A DNA stretch of 42,623 nucleotides from Tritrichomonas foetus (lineage: Eukaryota; Parabasalia; Tritrichomonadida; Tritrichomonadidae): the NCBI GenBank assembly GCA_001839685.1, contig MLAK01000639.1, forward strand, positions 1-42,623. Direction: 5' to 3'. The notes beneath the pieces were generated by a model, which was not told the DNA's origin, searched no databases, and saw only the letters and a program-made list of their open reading frames with translations. The position numbers were made by a program, and so were the translations under genes. Every line of letters begins with the position of its first letter. Within the stretch, counting starts at the first letter, position 1. Shown in pieces: positions 9,480-19,549 of this stretch.

Positions 9480-11180
9480 CACCTTCTAAAAGGGAAATAA
9501 TGTTAACATAAGAAAGATTTAAGAAGTTTTCTGCTTTATATCCTGTAAATAGTGGTAAACATCAAATTAAAGAGATTGAAAGAATCAAAATTACTTTACA
9601 TGAAAATATAAATGAAAAGAGAATGTACAATTCCTGAATATCTAGAAAAGCTAAAAAACACTAAATCACAATGAATAAGAAATATGAAAAGAGATAACTG
9701 GTATTGCTCGTTAATTCAAAGATGAAGCACAAATAATATAAGCTTTAACATTGATTTCTATTTTTTCTTTCTAAACACCTTTTTAAGAATCTCTATCTAT
9801 CATTCCAAATAATATTTCAGAAGAACAAGCAGTAATTATATTTCTTGTAAACTATCAGGAAGAAATAGCTTAGAAGCAGATTGAATCTCAGTAAATACAA
9901 TGATTGAGCTCACCAATGTTGCAATTGTAACTCTTCAACAAAAGAAAATCAAACCAACGGCTGCTTCAGGGGCAACTATTACCAAGCAATCAAATACAAC
10001 ATATCAAATAACATTTCTGGAATTGCATCATTGATTAAATTAGCTCCTAAAATCAATTTTACGACTTCAATCGATAAAGTCAAGAATTGTCAACATTCTA
10101 TCACATCTAAACATTTGGAAATTTTATTATTAACAACTTATTAATAAAGGAAAAACTGGAATTCACCAACTTATTCCGAATTAATTGGTGAATGCTACCA
10201 TTTCTTTGAAAAGTTTGGTTTATAGTTCAATGAATATTATCAATAATTATTTCAAAATATAAACAAATTTGATAATGTAATCTGTGAAAGCATTTGATAG
10301 CAATTTTGAAAAGAAAGTTAATCAAAAATTTTGATCATCTATTGTCACCCAAGATGCAATTCTACCAACTATTTTAAATTCAATATTTAATATATCATAT
10401 ATATCAATGGAAATAATTGATTTACAATCAAATAAATTATTAGAAGTAATAAATTAGAGTCACGAAGACATCTTAAATCTCATCAATCAAAATCTCAATT
10501 CAGAAATTTATAAAGTAATTGAATCCTATTTAGTTGATTATTTTTCATGTCAAGGAATGGAGAAAAGTATTTCCTGAATTGTTTCATATAAACTCGCAAA
10601 ACAGTACTTGATTTTATATTGTTCCCACGAAATCCCAAAGATATTGATCTTTTGCTTTTCATATTTCCTAATAAACAATAAAATGAAATTTCTCTTTTGA
10701 TCAATATTTTGACTGAGATATCAGAAGTTATTAATTATACATCATTTAAACTTGTTGAATCAAATAACAATAATGATAATAACAAAAACATTGATGAAAA
10801 AGAAATTGGGCTGGTTTTTAAAAAGATATTGACCAATAGAATAACCAATCACATGGACTTTTAATCAATTTAGATTATTAAGCAGATGTTAGTATATTTA
10901 AAAGCAAAAAATATGACGACACTCAATTAAAAGTTTAAAAGATTCTACCTGTAATATGTTTTGATGAGTTATGGACATTCAAAAATATATTGGTGAATTT
11001 GTTCTTTAATATGAGGAGAAGAAAATTCTCAAATAGATGATTCATAGTTTTAAAGAAGATCGTATTGTTACAAAAAATTATTTCAAAGATTGAAAAAGAT
11101 ATTCTGATAGAAAGAGATTTTTTGATCAATAACAAATTCCATATGATTAAAATATTATTACTGCCAATAATTTAATTATC
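9480..11180 (+). pseudogene. Decayed coding-like region, family not recognised
   Basis: About 1.7 kb in which protein-like plus-strand stretches appear in turn in all three frames, broken by stops and small shifts. Examples are NISGIASLIKLAPKINF near 10010 and DILNLINQNLNSEIYKVIES near 10470-10530. No frame is open for more than about 50-70 codons, and the minus-strand ORFs here look like chance. It lies just beyond the mariner right end and may be an old gene or element that was no longer under selection. I cannot name the family. 11181-11489 shows nothing further. Confidence 0.35.
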
Positions 11181-11489
11181 ATCATTGAATACCGCAACTT
11201 CAAATGTATGATAAATTATATTATATAATTCTGCATGACGACAACAACACCCATAAATATTAAAATCTGAGTTATAAGTAATCAACAAAAAAAGTTAAGT
11301 TCTCTTTTCAAAGAATAATTATAAGATATTTTGTTCCAAATTGTGTGGATCCTTTTCATGTGATACTTTTTAACACAGAACAAAACCAAACCAAAAATAA
11401 AGAAAAATTAAATTATTATCGCTAAATGTTTACATATAAACATAATTAAAAACAATATAAACAAAATACACAATTATCCGAAAGACATC

Positions 11490-13538
11490 TTATTCCGAAA
11501 GAAGGTTATGAACAGCTTGGTCAATTTTTCCCCAATTGTCAATGATCAACTTGGCATACCCATCATCAGGAGGCAAATATTGACGGATTTCATTTTTAAA
11601 AACACTTAAAGTGGTCAATAGAGATTCACCAAAATCAGATTTCAAAATCATTTCAAACAATTTAGTGAAAACAAGATTATTACCAGCAATTTTAATCACA
11701 GATTCAATTTCATTCACAATTTGAGGAATAATTTGAATCTGATCAGAAATCGATGTTTTCAAAGCAGAATCAAATTCATTTTTGATATCTATCATTTCTT
11801 TAATGATTCTATCACACAATTCAATTTCCACAGTTTTAACTTGACATTTATTTATTTTTGAAGCAGCCATCGTATTATTTTCATTTGAAGTTAGATTATG
11901 TAATTTTTGATTATCATTGAATGTAAAAAGTTTTGCTCGAAAATCAATTTCAGTTGGCCAAACAAAGTCTTCCTCAGTGAAGACGAAATGATTCAATAGT
12001 TTATCAAAGAATGGATAAGCACAATTCATAACAATAGAATACTGTTTCTGATATTGAAGAAATGTGAGATTTTTCTCAAAACTCCGAAGTGCTGTTTCTG
12101 CCTTGTGAATCATTGAGGAATAAACAAACTTTTTAAATTCATCATTTTGAAAAAAATGCAAGGATTTTCGAATTGAAGAAAAATTACGGAAACTCATTTT
12201 CCGTTCATCATCAAATAAACTCGGTTCAATTAATGAAAGTGTATCTAAATGATTGTCTTTAGCATATTTTTCAACAGCTGCAAAACATCTCTGAAATTCA
12301 ACATCAATTTCATCATTTTCCTTCTCATTTTTCGATTCACTTTTGAGTTTATTTTGGGATTTGATTCGAGTATGAATGAATTGACTAAGGTCATTACATA
12401 TGATATTGACCGGTGGTGGCTTCTTTAAATCCGATAAAGCCTTTCTAATTTGGAATTCACCTGAAACAAAAACTTCGAATTCTTCTTTTTTGCATCTCAG
12501 CAAAGCTTTTGCTGCATTTGCATGCCTATTCGATACGCCATTAATTATATTGAATATCAATCTCAGCTCGTAAGCCGACAAATAAACAGGGTACTGATTA
12601 AGTCCGATACCAGTAAAACCGCCATATAATAAACTTTCATTTTCCGGAATTTCGACTGTTGACATTTTTTCATATATTAAAGTGAGTTTGTCACATTCTG
12701 GGTTAATTCGAATACTTTTAAAGTCATCCGATAAGCTACATTTAAAACATTTTGAGCTTAAATCGCATTTGAGGTGAATTTTCAAAGATGGCTGAAATAA
12801 GAAATCAATAAAAATGTGAGAAAAAACGCCTCTTCCAATTTTAAAGATTTTCTGAGAAAGGTCCGAGTGTGATGGCGATAAATGCTTGCATGCAACTGAA
12901 AGTGAACTGATGAAAACATTAAATTCATTCAAATTTGGATTCCTTCTCAACTCCCTAAAAAAAGTCGTCCAAAGTTCATCGTTAAACCTAGGATTTGTCA
13001 AATACAAAGCTGACGCAAAATGGGCGGTGATATCACCTGGATCAATATTCAGCAGATTCATGACGAGGTCAACGGCATTTGACATGAGATCCGGAATATA
13101 CGAAAAAGAGTAAAGTGAAGGAAACGTGATATGGGCGAAAAATAAAAGATCTGATGGATCATCTGAAAAGAAATCATGAATAGCTTTTGCAAAAAGTGAC
13201 GGATTTTGAATATATTCACCAAGAATGTGAGTCATGATTTGAAGGAACATCGGATTGATCAAGCGAAATAAATCTGCGTGTTTTAAAACAATTTCGTTGG
13301 CGATCGATTTGGCGTCAATTATATGCGGTAGTTCGTTTTTGTGGAATAAGTACAACGAAATTAAGGAACTATTTCGAACTGTTCGTGCGAGTTTTTGCAT
13401 TTGAATAAAAAAATTATGGGATGTAAAATCCACGGTTTCTGGATTATACCAATTAATGAAACCCCTCTCAAAAAATGCCCTGTCCCGGAGGGCAAGATAA
13501 TCTTCTGTTGGGGAATTAATTATAAAAAATATAAACAT
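11490..13538 (-). CDS. Unknown 682-residue helical protein
   Basis: The whole protein is predicted-helical and leucine/phenylalanine-rich, with a charged linker at about 395-415 (KSESKNEKENDEIDVEF). I do not recognise a family with confidence. The N-terminal half, with an LFRLINPMFLQIMTHILGEYI segment and later FIDFLFQPSL, vaguely recalls RasGAP-type helical bundles, but the arginine-finger region cannot be identified, so this is only a suggestion. No signal peptide is clear: the start MFIFFIINS is hydrophobic but very short. The ATG at 13538 is the first in frame, and CACTTTTAC lies ~35 bases before it on the coding strand. It shares strand and direction with BBS2, with 310 bases between them. 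Confidence 0.75.
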   Translation of the reverse strand: MFIFFIINSPTEDYLALRDRAFFERGFINWYNPETVDFTSHNFFIQMQKLARTVRNSSLISLYLFHKNELPHIIDAKSIANEIVLKHADLFRLINPMFLQIMTHILGEYIQNPSLFAKAIHDFFSDDPSDLLFFAHITFPSLYSFSYIPDLMSNAVDLVMNLLNIDPGDITAHFASALYLTNPRFNDELWTTFFRELRRNPNLNEFNVFISSLSVACKHLSPSHSDLSQKIFKIGRGVFSHIFIDFLFQPSLKIHLKCDLSSKCFKCSLSDDFKSIRINPECDKLTLIYEKMSTVEIPENESLLYGGFTGIGLNQYPVYLSAYELRLIFNIINGVSNRHANAAKALLRCKKEEFEVFVSGEFQIRKALSDLKKPPPVNIICNDLSQFIHTRIKSQNKLKSESKNEKENDEIDVEFQRCFAAVEKYAKDNHLDTLSLIEPSLFDDERKMSFRNFSSIRKSLHFFQNDEFKKFVYSSMIHKAETALRSFEKNLTFLQYQKQYSIVMNCAYPFFDKLLNHFVFTEEDFVWPTEIDFRAKLFTFNDNQKLHNLTSNENNTMAASKINKCQVKTVEIELCDRIIKEMIDIKNEFDSALKTSISDQIQIIPQIVNEIESVIKIAGNNLVFTKLFEMILKSDFGESLLTTLSVFKNEIRQYLPPDDGYAKLIIDNWGKIDQAVHNLLSE

Positions 13539-13848
13539 TTCATATCACAAGTCAGATTTCGTTCGTTTTCGTAAAAGTGTTCGTATTTCATCCAGCAACA
13601 ACATTCATAAAATAATTTTTTAAATTTATATCTTTGGCGTTTACATACCTATATAACATTAATGAAAACACCATTTGAGTATGAAAAAGTCTTAGTCCAC
13701 TTCATAAATATATAAAAACGTTACGATTTTTGGTTTTTCATTTTTATTAAATATAAGACAAAATTTTTATGCAAACATGACTTAATGCGTTTTAAAATTG
13801 CATTAGTTCAAATTAAATCAAAATAGAATCACATCAAAGAAAAAGAAA
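13539..13848. other. Intergenic spacer
   Basis: 310 bases between the BBS2 stop and the start of the 682-residue gene on the same strand. It is AT-rich with no ORF. AAAAGTG at 13573-13579 is one of several copies of that word in the spacers of this window. Confidence 0.5.
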
Positions 13849-15885
13849 TCAGAATTGATCTTCTGGTCGCATGTGATGTCCGAATTCGAGCAAATACGAA
13901 AGCTTCTTGTAGTCATGTGATTGAAGCTCTTTTCGACACATTTGAAGTAGCGAATTTCTTGCGTTTCCTTTTCTTAGTTCCGCAAATTTCTGTATCAATG
14001 AATTCACTTTCTGGTTTCCAAATCCAAGAGTATCTTTATTAGTGATTCTTTTAACATGTTCTCTTGCAATTTCCGCATTTAATCTTTCACATTCAACAAC
14101 ACTTTCGAGTAATGTTTGATATTGTCCAATGTCTTCGGCATTTTCGATTCTCACAATCATATCTTTCAGTGATGCAATCAATCCTGCAATTTCAGCTTTT
14201 TGTACAACTTTTGTATCATCAAGTTCACTTCCTTCACGGACAGCTTTCATGAGTGCTTCAAAGTCCTTTGGAAAATGAGCACGACATTCAAATTCTGGAA
14301 AATCACAACTGTCACAGTATTCATTAATAATTCGAACTGCTGTGTCAATACTGTCACATTCAACTCGACAATTTTTGCCATCTGATGAAACAATTAAAGA
14401 GTCTTGAGTTTCGAGGCTTTGGAAACAACATTTAAACTTCGGTCCAAGAGGCCCTTTGACAACAAAACTTTTTGATACGAAACTTGAGAATTTTTCGTTA
14501 GCTGGAAATTCTGCATATCCTTCAGCTTCAGCATCAGTTACAAGTTGGAAGCCAAAGAATTTCTGGTGTTTGCATTCAAAAGAAATACAAACACCTTGAA
14601 CAAATGAATCAACTCTCATATCGCATGTTGCATTATCAGGTATATTCAAAAGTATTTGTTGTTCAGGTGTTGGTGGATTATTTACTTCAAATACTGTGAA
14701 TTCACCTCCTGATGTTGTTTGACATTCGATTACAGATGCTTGGATTGGAGTTGGCGGATCTGTAAACAATCTTAATTCAGCACAACCTAAATCAAGTCTT
14801 TGACCAAGGGACCATTTAAGATTTGGCATCTTTGGCAATCCAAGGCCACCTTTTCCAGAACTTTGAATAACTGCTTGCATGTCTCTAGTTAGTTCATATT
14901 CACGTAATAATAATCTTGCTTTTTCTTTAATGAGCGTTGGTTGGGCTTGCCTTAGATCAAATTCATGTTTTGCTTCAGCTCCGAGACCTTCTGTTCGATT
15001 TGGCAGGAAAATCCTAACAGATCCAGAGTTTCCTATCACGACAAGACACATGTGATTATCATTTTTGAAGTCAAGAAGATGAAGACCTGAAATTTTAAGG
15101 CCAATGTCATCAGATCGTGCAATGTGTCCATTAGTCACATCTAAAATGGCGAGTGTTCCTTCTGCTGTCGCAATTGCGATATCTCTCTTTCCACCACCAG
15201 CATAGTCTAGCATTTGCATTCCAACAACTTGGCCGGGTGCTGCGATATCCCAAACTTTTTGAACTCCATCAATTAAAGCGACAGAACCACTTTGGAAAGC
15301 AATAGCATATTTATTTGGACCAAGTGCTGCTAAGAAACTAACATTGGAGTGAACTTTCCTTTCTTGGATGGCCTCCTCTCCATTAAATAATCTGATCATT
15401 TGATCATTTGATGCAGCAAGAAGACACTTTTGGTTATCCCATACAATTTCACACATAGCACTCACAATATCACCTGTAACGGTCCAAAACACTTCTTGAC
15501 CGGAAAAATCATAGCCCAAAATTGAACAGTTGCTTCCAACATAAATTGTCTGGTTTTCAATCACGCATAAGGCAGAGGCTCCATCAGAAATTAATGAAGT
15601 GAAAATTTGTGTGTTTTGATCAACATCAAATAATTGGACAGAATTATCTGCACCGATAACAATAGCTTCGTGATCGCGATATTTGCATGGAAGTAAACAA
15701 GTGATTTTTTGACCAATTTTAATGTAAGTCTTTGCTGAATCAGGAGGTTGAGATGTATCAAAAACACAAATTCGTTTTGCTGAAGTCGCTGTTGCAAAAC
15801 AGTGTCCAGTGGTCGTAAAACTGCCAACTGCTGTTAAAAAAGGAATTGCATTTTCGTGGGTTTCATACTGTGCGATAGGATACAT
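13849..15885 (-). CDS. BBS2: Bardet-Biedl syndrome 2 protein homologue (BBSome subunit)
   Basis: 678 residues, against about 720 in human. The N-terminal ~330 residues form the BBS2 beta-propeller, with close family matches: the SDGASAL block, VGSNCSILGYDFSGQE, FWTVTGDIVSAM, then FNGEEAIQE and repeated blades to about 310. After a helical segment (about 325-345) come the middle beta domain and a helical C-terminus, as in BBS2. The BBSome is a coat complex that moves membrane proteins in and out of cilia with intraflagellar transport; BBS2 is one of its core propeller subunits. The ATG at 15885 starts the propeller directly. Coding-strand GTGACCGTTTATT ends only a few bases before the ATG. A BBS2 gene in this flagellate implies at least part of the BBSome is kept. 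Confidence 0.93.
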   Translation of the reverse strand: MYPIAQYETHENAIPFLTAVGSFTTTGHCFATATSAKRICVFDTSQPPDSAKTYIKIGQKITCLLPCKYRDHEAIVIGADNSVQLFDVDQNTQIFTSLISDGASALCVIENQTIYVGSNCSILGYDFSGQEVFWTVTGDIVSAMCEIVWDNQKCLLAASNDQMIRLFNGEEAIQERKVHSNVSFLAALGPNKYAIAFQSGSVALIDGVQKVWDIAAPGQVVGMQMLDYAGGGKRDIAIATAEGTLAILDVTNGHIARSDDIGLKISGLHLLDFKNDNHMCLVVIGNSGSVRIFLPNRTEGLGAEAKHEFDLRQAQPTLIKEKARLLLREYELTRDMQAVIQSSGKGGLGLPKMPNLKWSLGQRLDLGCAELRLFTDPPTPIQASVIECQTTSGGEFTVFEVNNPPTPEQQILLNIPDNATCDMRVDSFVQGVCISFECKHQKFFGFQLVTDAEAEGYAEFPANEKFSSFVSKSFVVKGPLGPKFKCCFQSLETQDSLIVSSDGKNCRVECDSIDTAVRIINEYCDSCDFPEFECRAHFPKDFEALMKAVREGSELDDTKVVQKAEIAGLIASLKDMIVRIENAEDIGQYQTLLESVVECERLNAEIAREHVKRITNKDTLGFGNQKVNSLIQKFAELRKGNARNSLLQMCRKELQSHDYKKLSYLLEFGHHMRPEDQF

Positions 15886-16301
15886 TTATAATAAACGGTC
15901 ACTTTTCTCTTTTCAAGATTACTTCCAGCTACCAATCAATAATTGTTTTTTATCTTTTTTTAGGATATACTTTAAATATAAATTCTACACTAAGAAAACT
16001 GGGGTATGATTCATGATGATGCTATTTTGGAATTGTCATGAAAGCACTATTCATATTTGAGCATATAAGATCTTGATTTTATTGAGGAATTACCAGAAAA
16101 TTTCCCAAAAAAGTATTATCTTTGATTTGTATATTAGATGGATCATAATATTATTTTTTAACTTTATGACCAAATAGAATTCAATATATAATATTATATA
16201 TTACATTTGCAAAAACATAAGTTGGTGTAATCCCATATTTATAAAAATAAAACAATTCGCATGTTAGATAAAATATTTTGGACGATTCCACTTTGATCAC
16301 C
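15886..16301. other. Upstream region of BBS2 / spacer
   Basis: 416 bases between BBS2 and the 208-codon ORF. The end next to BBS2 carries AATAAACGGTCAC and CACTTTTC. The rest is AT-rich with no supported gene. Confidence 0.5.
15890..15902 (-). promoter_or_regulatory. AATAAACGGTCAC element before BBS2
   Basis: The 13-mer AATAAACGGTCAC (coding strand GTGACCGTTTATT) begins five bases upstream of the BBS2 ATG. An identical 13-mer lies at 16973-16985, before the next minus-strand ORF and in the same orientation. Two identical 13-mers in neighbouring upstream regions are unlikely by chance. The AACGG core fits a Myb-type site. It could bind a factor or mark the transcription start, as the spacing to the ATG is extremely short. 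Confidence 0.5.
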
Positions 16302-16928
16302 TTACTGGAGATTCAAGAAAGCGTCAATACGCCTGCTTCTTTGCTCCTCTCTCCTAGGCGTTATTTCTTCAAAAGAAGGAGTTGTTGTCTGGCGCGGCAG
16401 TGTTGATGCATACTGCGCTTTTGGCCTCTGGACATTGATTGGCACTTTGTCTGATGTAAAGCAGCCAATGACACTACCAGACTCGCCAAAGTATTTCATG
16501 GTGAGGCCAGGCATTTCCTGCTTCTGAACTTTTAAAGTATACGCAGCTCGAGATCTGGGCCGGGATCTAGATTGTGCTGTTCGGGCCCTCGTTTTGGCGG
16601 GCAGCTCAGGAATTCTACTTGGACATGGCTGAACATATTGGCAAGCAACAGGATCACCAATTCTTATTGTTGTCACGCAATCGATATCGAAATCTTTAGT
16701 TGAAGGTTCCCTTTGAAAATAAGTCTGTCTGTATGATTGTGAATATCCTTGTAAATATTGCGGAGTACGAATTCCTGGGTCACGGGCAAGCTCTGGTAAT
16801 ATTATTCCGACTTTTTTTGGTAAATGACCATTTGAATGTCTCTGTGCATGTTTTATATCACCACGTTGTGCTGCCCCAGGAAATGGCGGGGTGTGAAGCT
16901 GTTTTATTCGATTAATTGGAGTTGCCAA
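16302..16928 (-). CDS. Small basic protein of unknown function; no ATG start visible
   Basis: 208 codons, rich in Arg, Pro, Gln and Thr, with basic clusters (RARTAQSRSRPRSR) and no membrane segment. The sequence looks genuinely coding but matches no family I know. The frame opens after a TGA and the first plausible codon is TTG (16926-16928) in the context CAAATTGGCAAC; the first in-frame ATG comes only after residue 130. No GTAYGT donor lies upstream that would supply an exon with an ATG. A single-base sequencing error or mutation of the start, or non-ATG initiation, is possible. The 13-bp element shared with BBS2 lies about 45 bases upstream, so a flagellar role is a reasonable guess but only that. 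Confidence 0.6.
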   Translation of the reverse strand: MATPINRIKQLHTPPFPGAAQRGDIKHAQRHSNGHLPKKVGIILPELARDPGIRTPQYLQGYSQSYRQTYFQREPSTKDFDIDCVTTIRIGDPVACQYVQPCPSRIPELPAKTRARTAQSRSRPRSRAAYTLKVQKQEMPGLTMKYFGESGSVIGCFTSDKVPINVQRPKAQYASTLPRQTTTPSFEEITPRREEQRSRRIDAFLNLQ

Positions 16929-16972
16929 TTTGCAACTTTTTCAATCGCTTTGGCCAGAATAAAATAACGAAC

Positions 16973-16985
16973 AATAAACGGTCAC
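16973..16985 (-). promoter_or_regulatory. Second identical AATAAACGGTCAC element, in a divergent promoter
   Basis: Identical to the element before BBS2. It sits in the 81-base gap between the minus-strand 208-codon ORF and the plus-strand SP-RING gene, so it could serve either. Its orientation relative to the minus-strand ORF is the same as at BBS2. Confidence 0.5.
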
Positions 16986-17009
16986 CGATCAACCGAATGG
17001 AAGCAAGAA

Positions 17010-17990
17010 ATGAACACTCTTGATGATATTTTATCGAAAATTTCCTTTGAAGATATTGCTAAAATGCAGCCAAAGGAAATCCCGAATACTTCTTTAACAA
17101 CACTTAAAAAAGTGATTGAAAAATTAGATTTAAACCAAATGTCTTTGTTATTTGATCCAAATCAAACAACAAAAACACATTTAATCAAAATTGTTTCTTA
17201 TTTATATGATAATGATAGGAAAACATTTGATTATTTAAATTTCATATTATCCAATCTTCCAAAGGTGACACAAAAAATAATGCCTCAGCAATTTATGCCT
17301 TCACAATATGATAATAAAGAAAATGCCTGGGATATTATTAGAATCCATCCACTTTTTAGGGCACCTCATTTATCCATTGCTCAACAATTTGAGCCACGTT
17401 TAATGACATCTTCTGTTTGTAGGTTCACACATATTTTTCCACGTATTGACACAGATTATTATGTAGTTTTGAGTTCCCCAACAACAGACAAATTTTTTAT
17501 GAATTTAACAATTGAGAGTAACATTGTTGTAAATGAAGAAACACCAGTCACTTCATTTCCAATTAAAATTACCGATTCTATATGTGAAGGATATTGTCAT
17601 TTTAGAGTCTCGTTTCATAAACTTGTTGGGAATGTTGCATTTGCAATTTTTCCATTGGAGGTCTTGACACCATCTGAAGTTGAAGCATGCATAGTAAATC
17701 GAAGACCGCATGTTTTTGGAGGTGAGTGGGGATTCTGTCCAATTAGTCACTCACTGATTAATGTTCCAGTACGTGGAATTAATTGTGACCATAAAGATTG
17801 TTTCGATCTTCATGCTTTTATTTCGTCTTCATTGTGCACGAGAATATGGAAATGCCCAATTTGTGGAAATAAGCTTCCTTTTGAGGAAATATGTATTGAT
17901 GATGATGCTTACAAAGAAATGCGAACAGCATTTTTAGAAAATCCTGATTTTGCTTTACAACAATTAGGTACAGGTTCTTCTCAGGCCTAA
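17010..17990 (+). CDS. SP-RING (PIAS/Siz-type) E3 SUMO ligase
   Basis: 326 residues. Residues about 1-75 are helical and resemble a SAP-type DNA-binding motif (LTTLKKVIEKLDL, then TKTHLIKIVSYLYD). Residues about 130-235 are a beta-rich region in the place of the PINIT domain. The SP-RING is at about 253-300: PVRGINCDHKDCFDL with C259, H261 and C264, then WKCPICG with C282 and C285, and a following IDDDAY. PIAS/Siz ligases move SUMO from Ubc9 to nuclear and chromatin proteins. It is shorter than animal or yeast members, with no long C-terminal tail. An out-of-frame ATG at 16997 would give a nine-codon upstream ORF that overlaps the start if included in the mRNA. Confidence 0.88.
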   Translation: MNTLDDILSKISFEDIAKMQPKEIPNTSLTTLKKVIEKLDLNQMSLLFDPNQTTKTHLIKIVSYLYDNDRKTFDYLNFILSNLPKVTQKIMPQQFMPSQYDNKENAWDIIRIHPLFRAPHLSIAQQFEPRLMTSSVCRFTHIFPRIDTDYYVVLSSPTTDKFFMNLTIESNIVVNEETPVTSFPIKITDSICEGYCHFRVSFHKLVGNVAFAIFPLEVLTPSEVEACIVNRRPHVFGGEWGFCPISHSLINVPVRGINCDHKDCFDLHAFISSSLCTRIWKCPICGNKLPFEEICIDDDAYKEMRTAFLENPDFALQQLGTGSSQA

Positions 17991-18189
17991 TTCAATTCAC
18001 TTGAAGAAACAAACACATGAAATTTTGATTCTAATCACCAACAATATTATTTATTTTTTCTTTTTGCATTTCATTATGTATCAATCAAAATAAAAACGCG
18101 GTTTACAAATATTATTTAATTCTATTCGATTTTTTTATATACCTTCTAATTTAATAGTAACTTTTGAAAAAAAGTGAATATGATATATA

Positions 18190-18469
18190 GATGTTGTACG
18201 CTTACGGCACCCTAATAGGGAACTCACGACATCCACCAGACATTTAAAAACCTATCCCTCTCACAACTCCTAAACATCACTTTTAACAGCCCTTCAAATC
18301 AACCCTGATATCATCACCACCCAACTATATATTTTTCACTTTTAAATCATAAATTGTTTTTATATATAAATCAGCTGCTTGACTGCATATTTATCTTTTA
18401 ATGTAACACGAATTCCTTCATAGTGTAATGTTGGTTTTGCCTATTAGGGTGCCGTAAGCCTACAGCATC
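18190..18469. mobile_element. MITE-like element with 30-bp terminal inverted repeats
   Basis: 280 bp. The ends are 30-bp inverted repeats at 18190-18219 and 18440-18469 that agree at 28 of 30 positions, sharing GCTTACGGCACCCTAATAGG. The interior has no ORF and a different composition from its surroundings, with C-rich plus-strand stretches. The outer flanks are both TATATA-like, so the target duplication cannot be fixed. It has the size and structure of a non-autonomous DNA transposon. Its parent transposase is not in the window, and its ends are unrelated to the mariner ends at 8100 and 9385. Confidence 0.75.
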
Positions 18470-18624
18470 GTTATATAATAAGAAAATCTGAATGTTGATA
18501 ATTTCAACTTAATATACATCCTGATGTTTAAAATAATGACTCAGAATAGCTGAATTCAACTAATAATATAATTTAAAATGTAATTTATATGATAATTTAT
18601 AAGAAAAAAATAGAATTATGGAAA

Positions 18625-19272
18625 TTATACTTTATTTATACCAATTTCTGATAACAATGAGTCGAGCAAGCTAGTCTGCAACTTAAATTCATCACCAATC
18701 TCAGCATTGAGATCTTTCAATTGCGATGAACTAAACGTATAAGGTGTTTCTGTTTCATCTGCAGCAATCTTCTTTCTGAAGCCGGATTGAAGATTCCATT
18801 CAAACATATTTTTAACTTCCCGGATGGACTCTCTGACATGAAACATGGCAGACCTGATTCTGCTGTTAAATACGGAATAAATATCAGGCGCTTGATAAAT
18901 CGATCCGTCAATTACGTAATACTTGGCAAGGGTTTTCTCGTCTTCTTTCTCACGATAAACTTTGTCAATGATAGCCAAACCTGTGTCTATTACGATAACT
19001 TGATTTTCGGGTTTCTTTAAATCGTCACCTTCGAGACTGAGTCCATTTCTTTGTTCGGCGAAAGTTAATCTGAATGAAATACCGTCGATTTTTTCGAGTT
19101 GATCGATTGACCTTTGCTGCATTTCCAATTTCGCATTGACAGATGAAGGATCATAGAAAGGACAGAGTTGAAAATACTTGAGAACATTTCCTATGGTTAA
19201 TCTATATTGTTTGATAAAGTTTTCGTCTCTGAAGAAAAGGCTCGTATTGGGTTCGCCATTATCGATATCCAT
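18625..19272 (-). CDS. MED6: Mediator complex subunit 6
   Basis: 215 residues. The MED6 core is easy to recognise: VLKYFQLCPFYDPSS near the N-terminus, EMQQRSIDQLEKIDGI, LTFAEQ, and then the signature YYVIDGSIYQAPDIYSVFNS followed by RIRSAM. MED6 is a head-module subunit that links Mediator to RNA polymerase II. The C-terminal tail after about 170 is short and not conserved. The ATG at 19272 gives the expected short N-terminus. The final codons ATAAATAAAGTATAA also contain possible polyadenylation signals. The next gene is divergent, 277 bases away. Confidence 0.93.
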   Translation of the reverse strand: MDIDNGEPNTSLFFRDENFIKQYRLTIGNVLKYFQLCPFYDPSSVNAKLEMQQRSIDQLEKIDGISFRLTFAEQRNGLSLEGDDLKKPENQVIVIDTGLAIIDKVYREKEDEKTLAKYYVIDGSIYQAPDIYSVFNSRIRSAMFHVRESIREVKNMFEWNLQSGFRKKIAADETETPYTFSSSQLKDLNAEIGDEFKLQTSLLDSLLSEIGINKV

Positions 19273-19549
19273 AGGGATTATTTTGATGACAATTTATAAG
19301 AAATGGTTATATTTTTTAAGAGTTGTTTTTATCTAGCTTTTTATCTTCTAGTTTTCCTGATATAAAATAATATGTGAATATAAAATAATTTGTAGCTTTT
19401 ATAAAATGGAGAGAAACAATCTACGAAGATATGATATAGTTAATTTCCCGTTATATTTTCATGAAAAATTGACCATGTCAGATTCATTTCTGATGATAAA
19501 AGGTCACTTAAAACGTTTGTGAACAAAGACGTTTAGCAAATTTGGAAAA

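Noticed and set aside
10495..11135. Minus-strand ORFs of 66-69 codons
   Set aside because: Low-complexity, no family resemblance, and antisense to the better protein-like traces of the decayed region.
11369..11380. TTTTTAACACAG, an intron-acceptor-like sequence
   Set aside because: No GTAYGT donor at a suitable distance and no gene around it.
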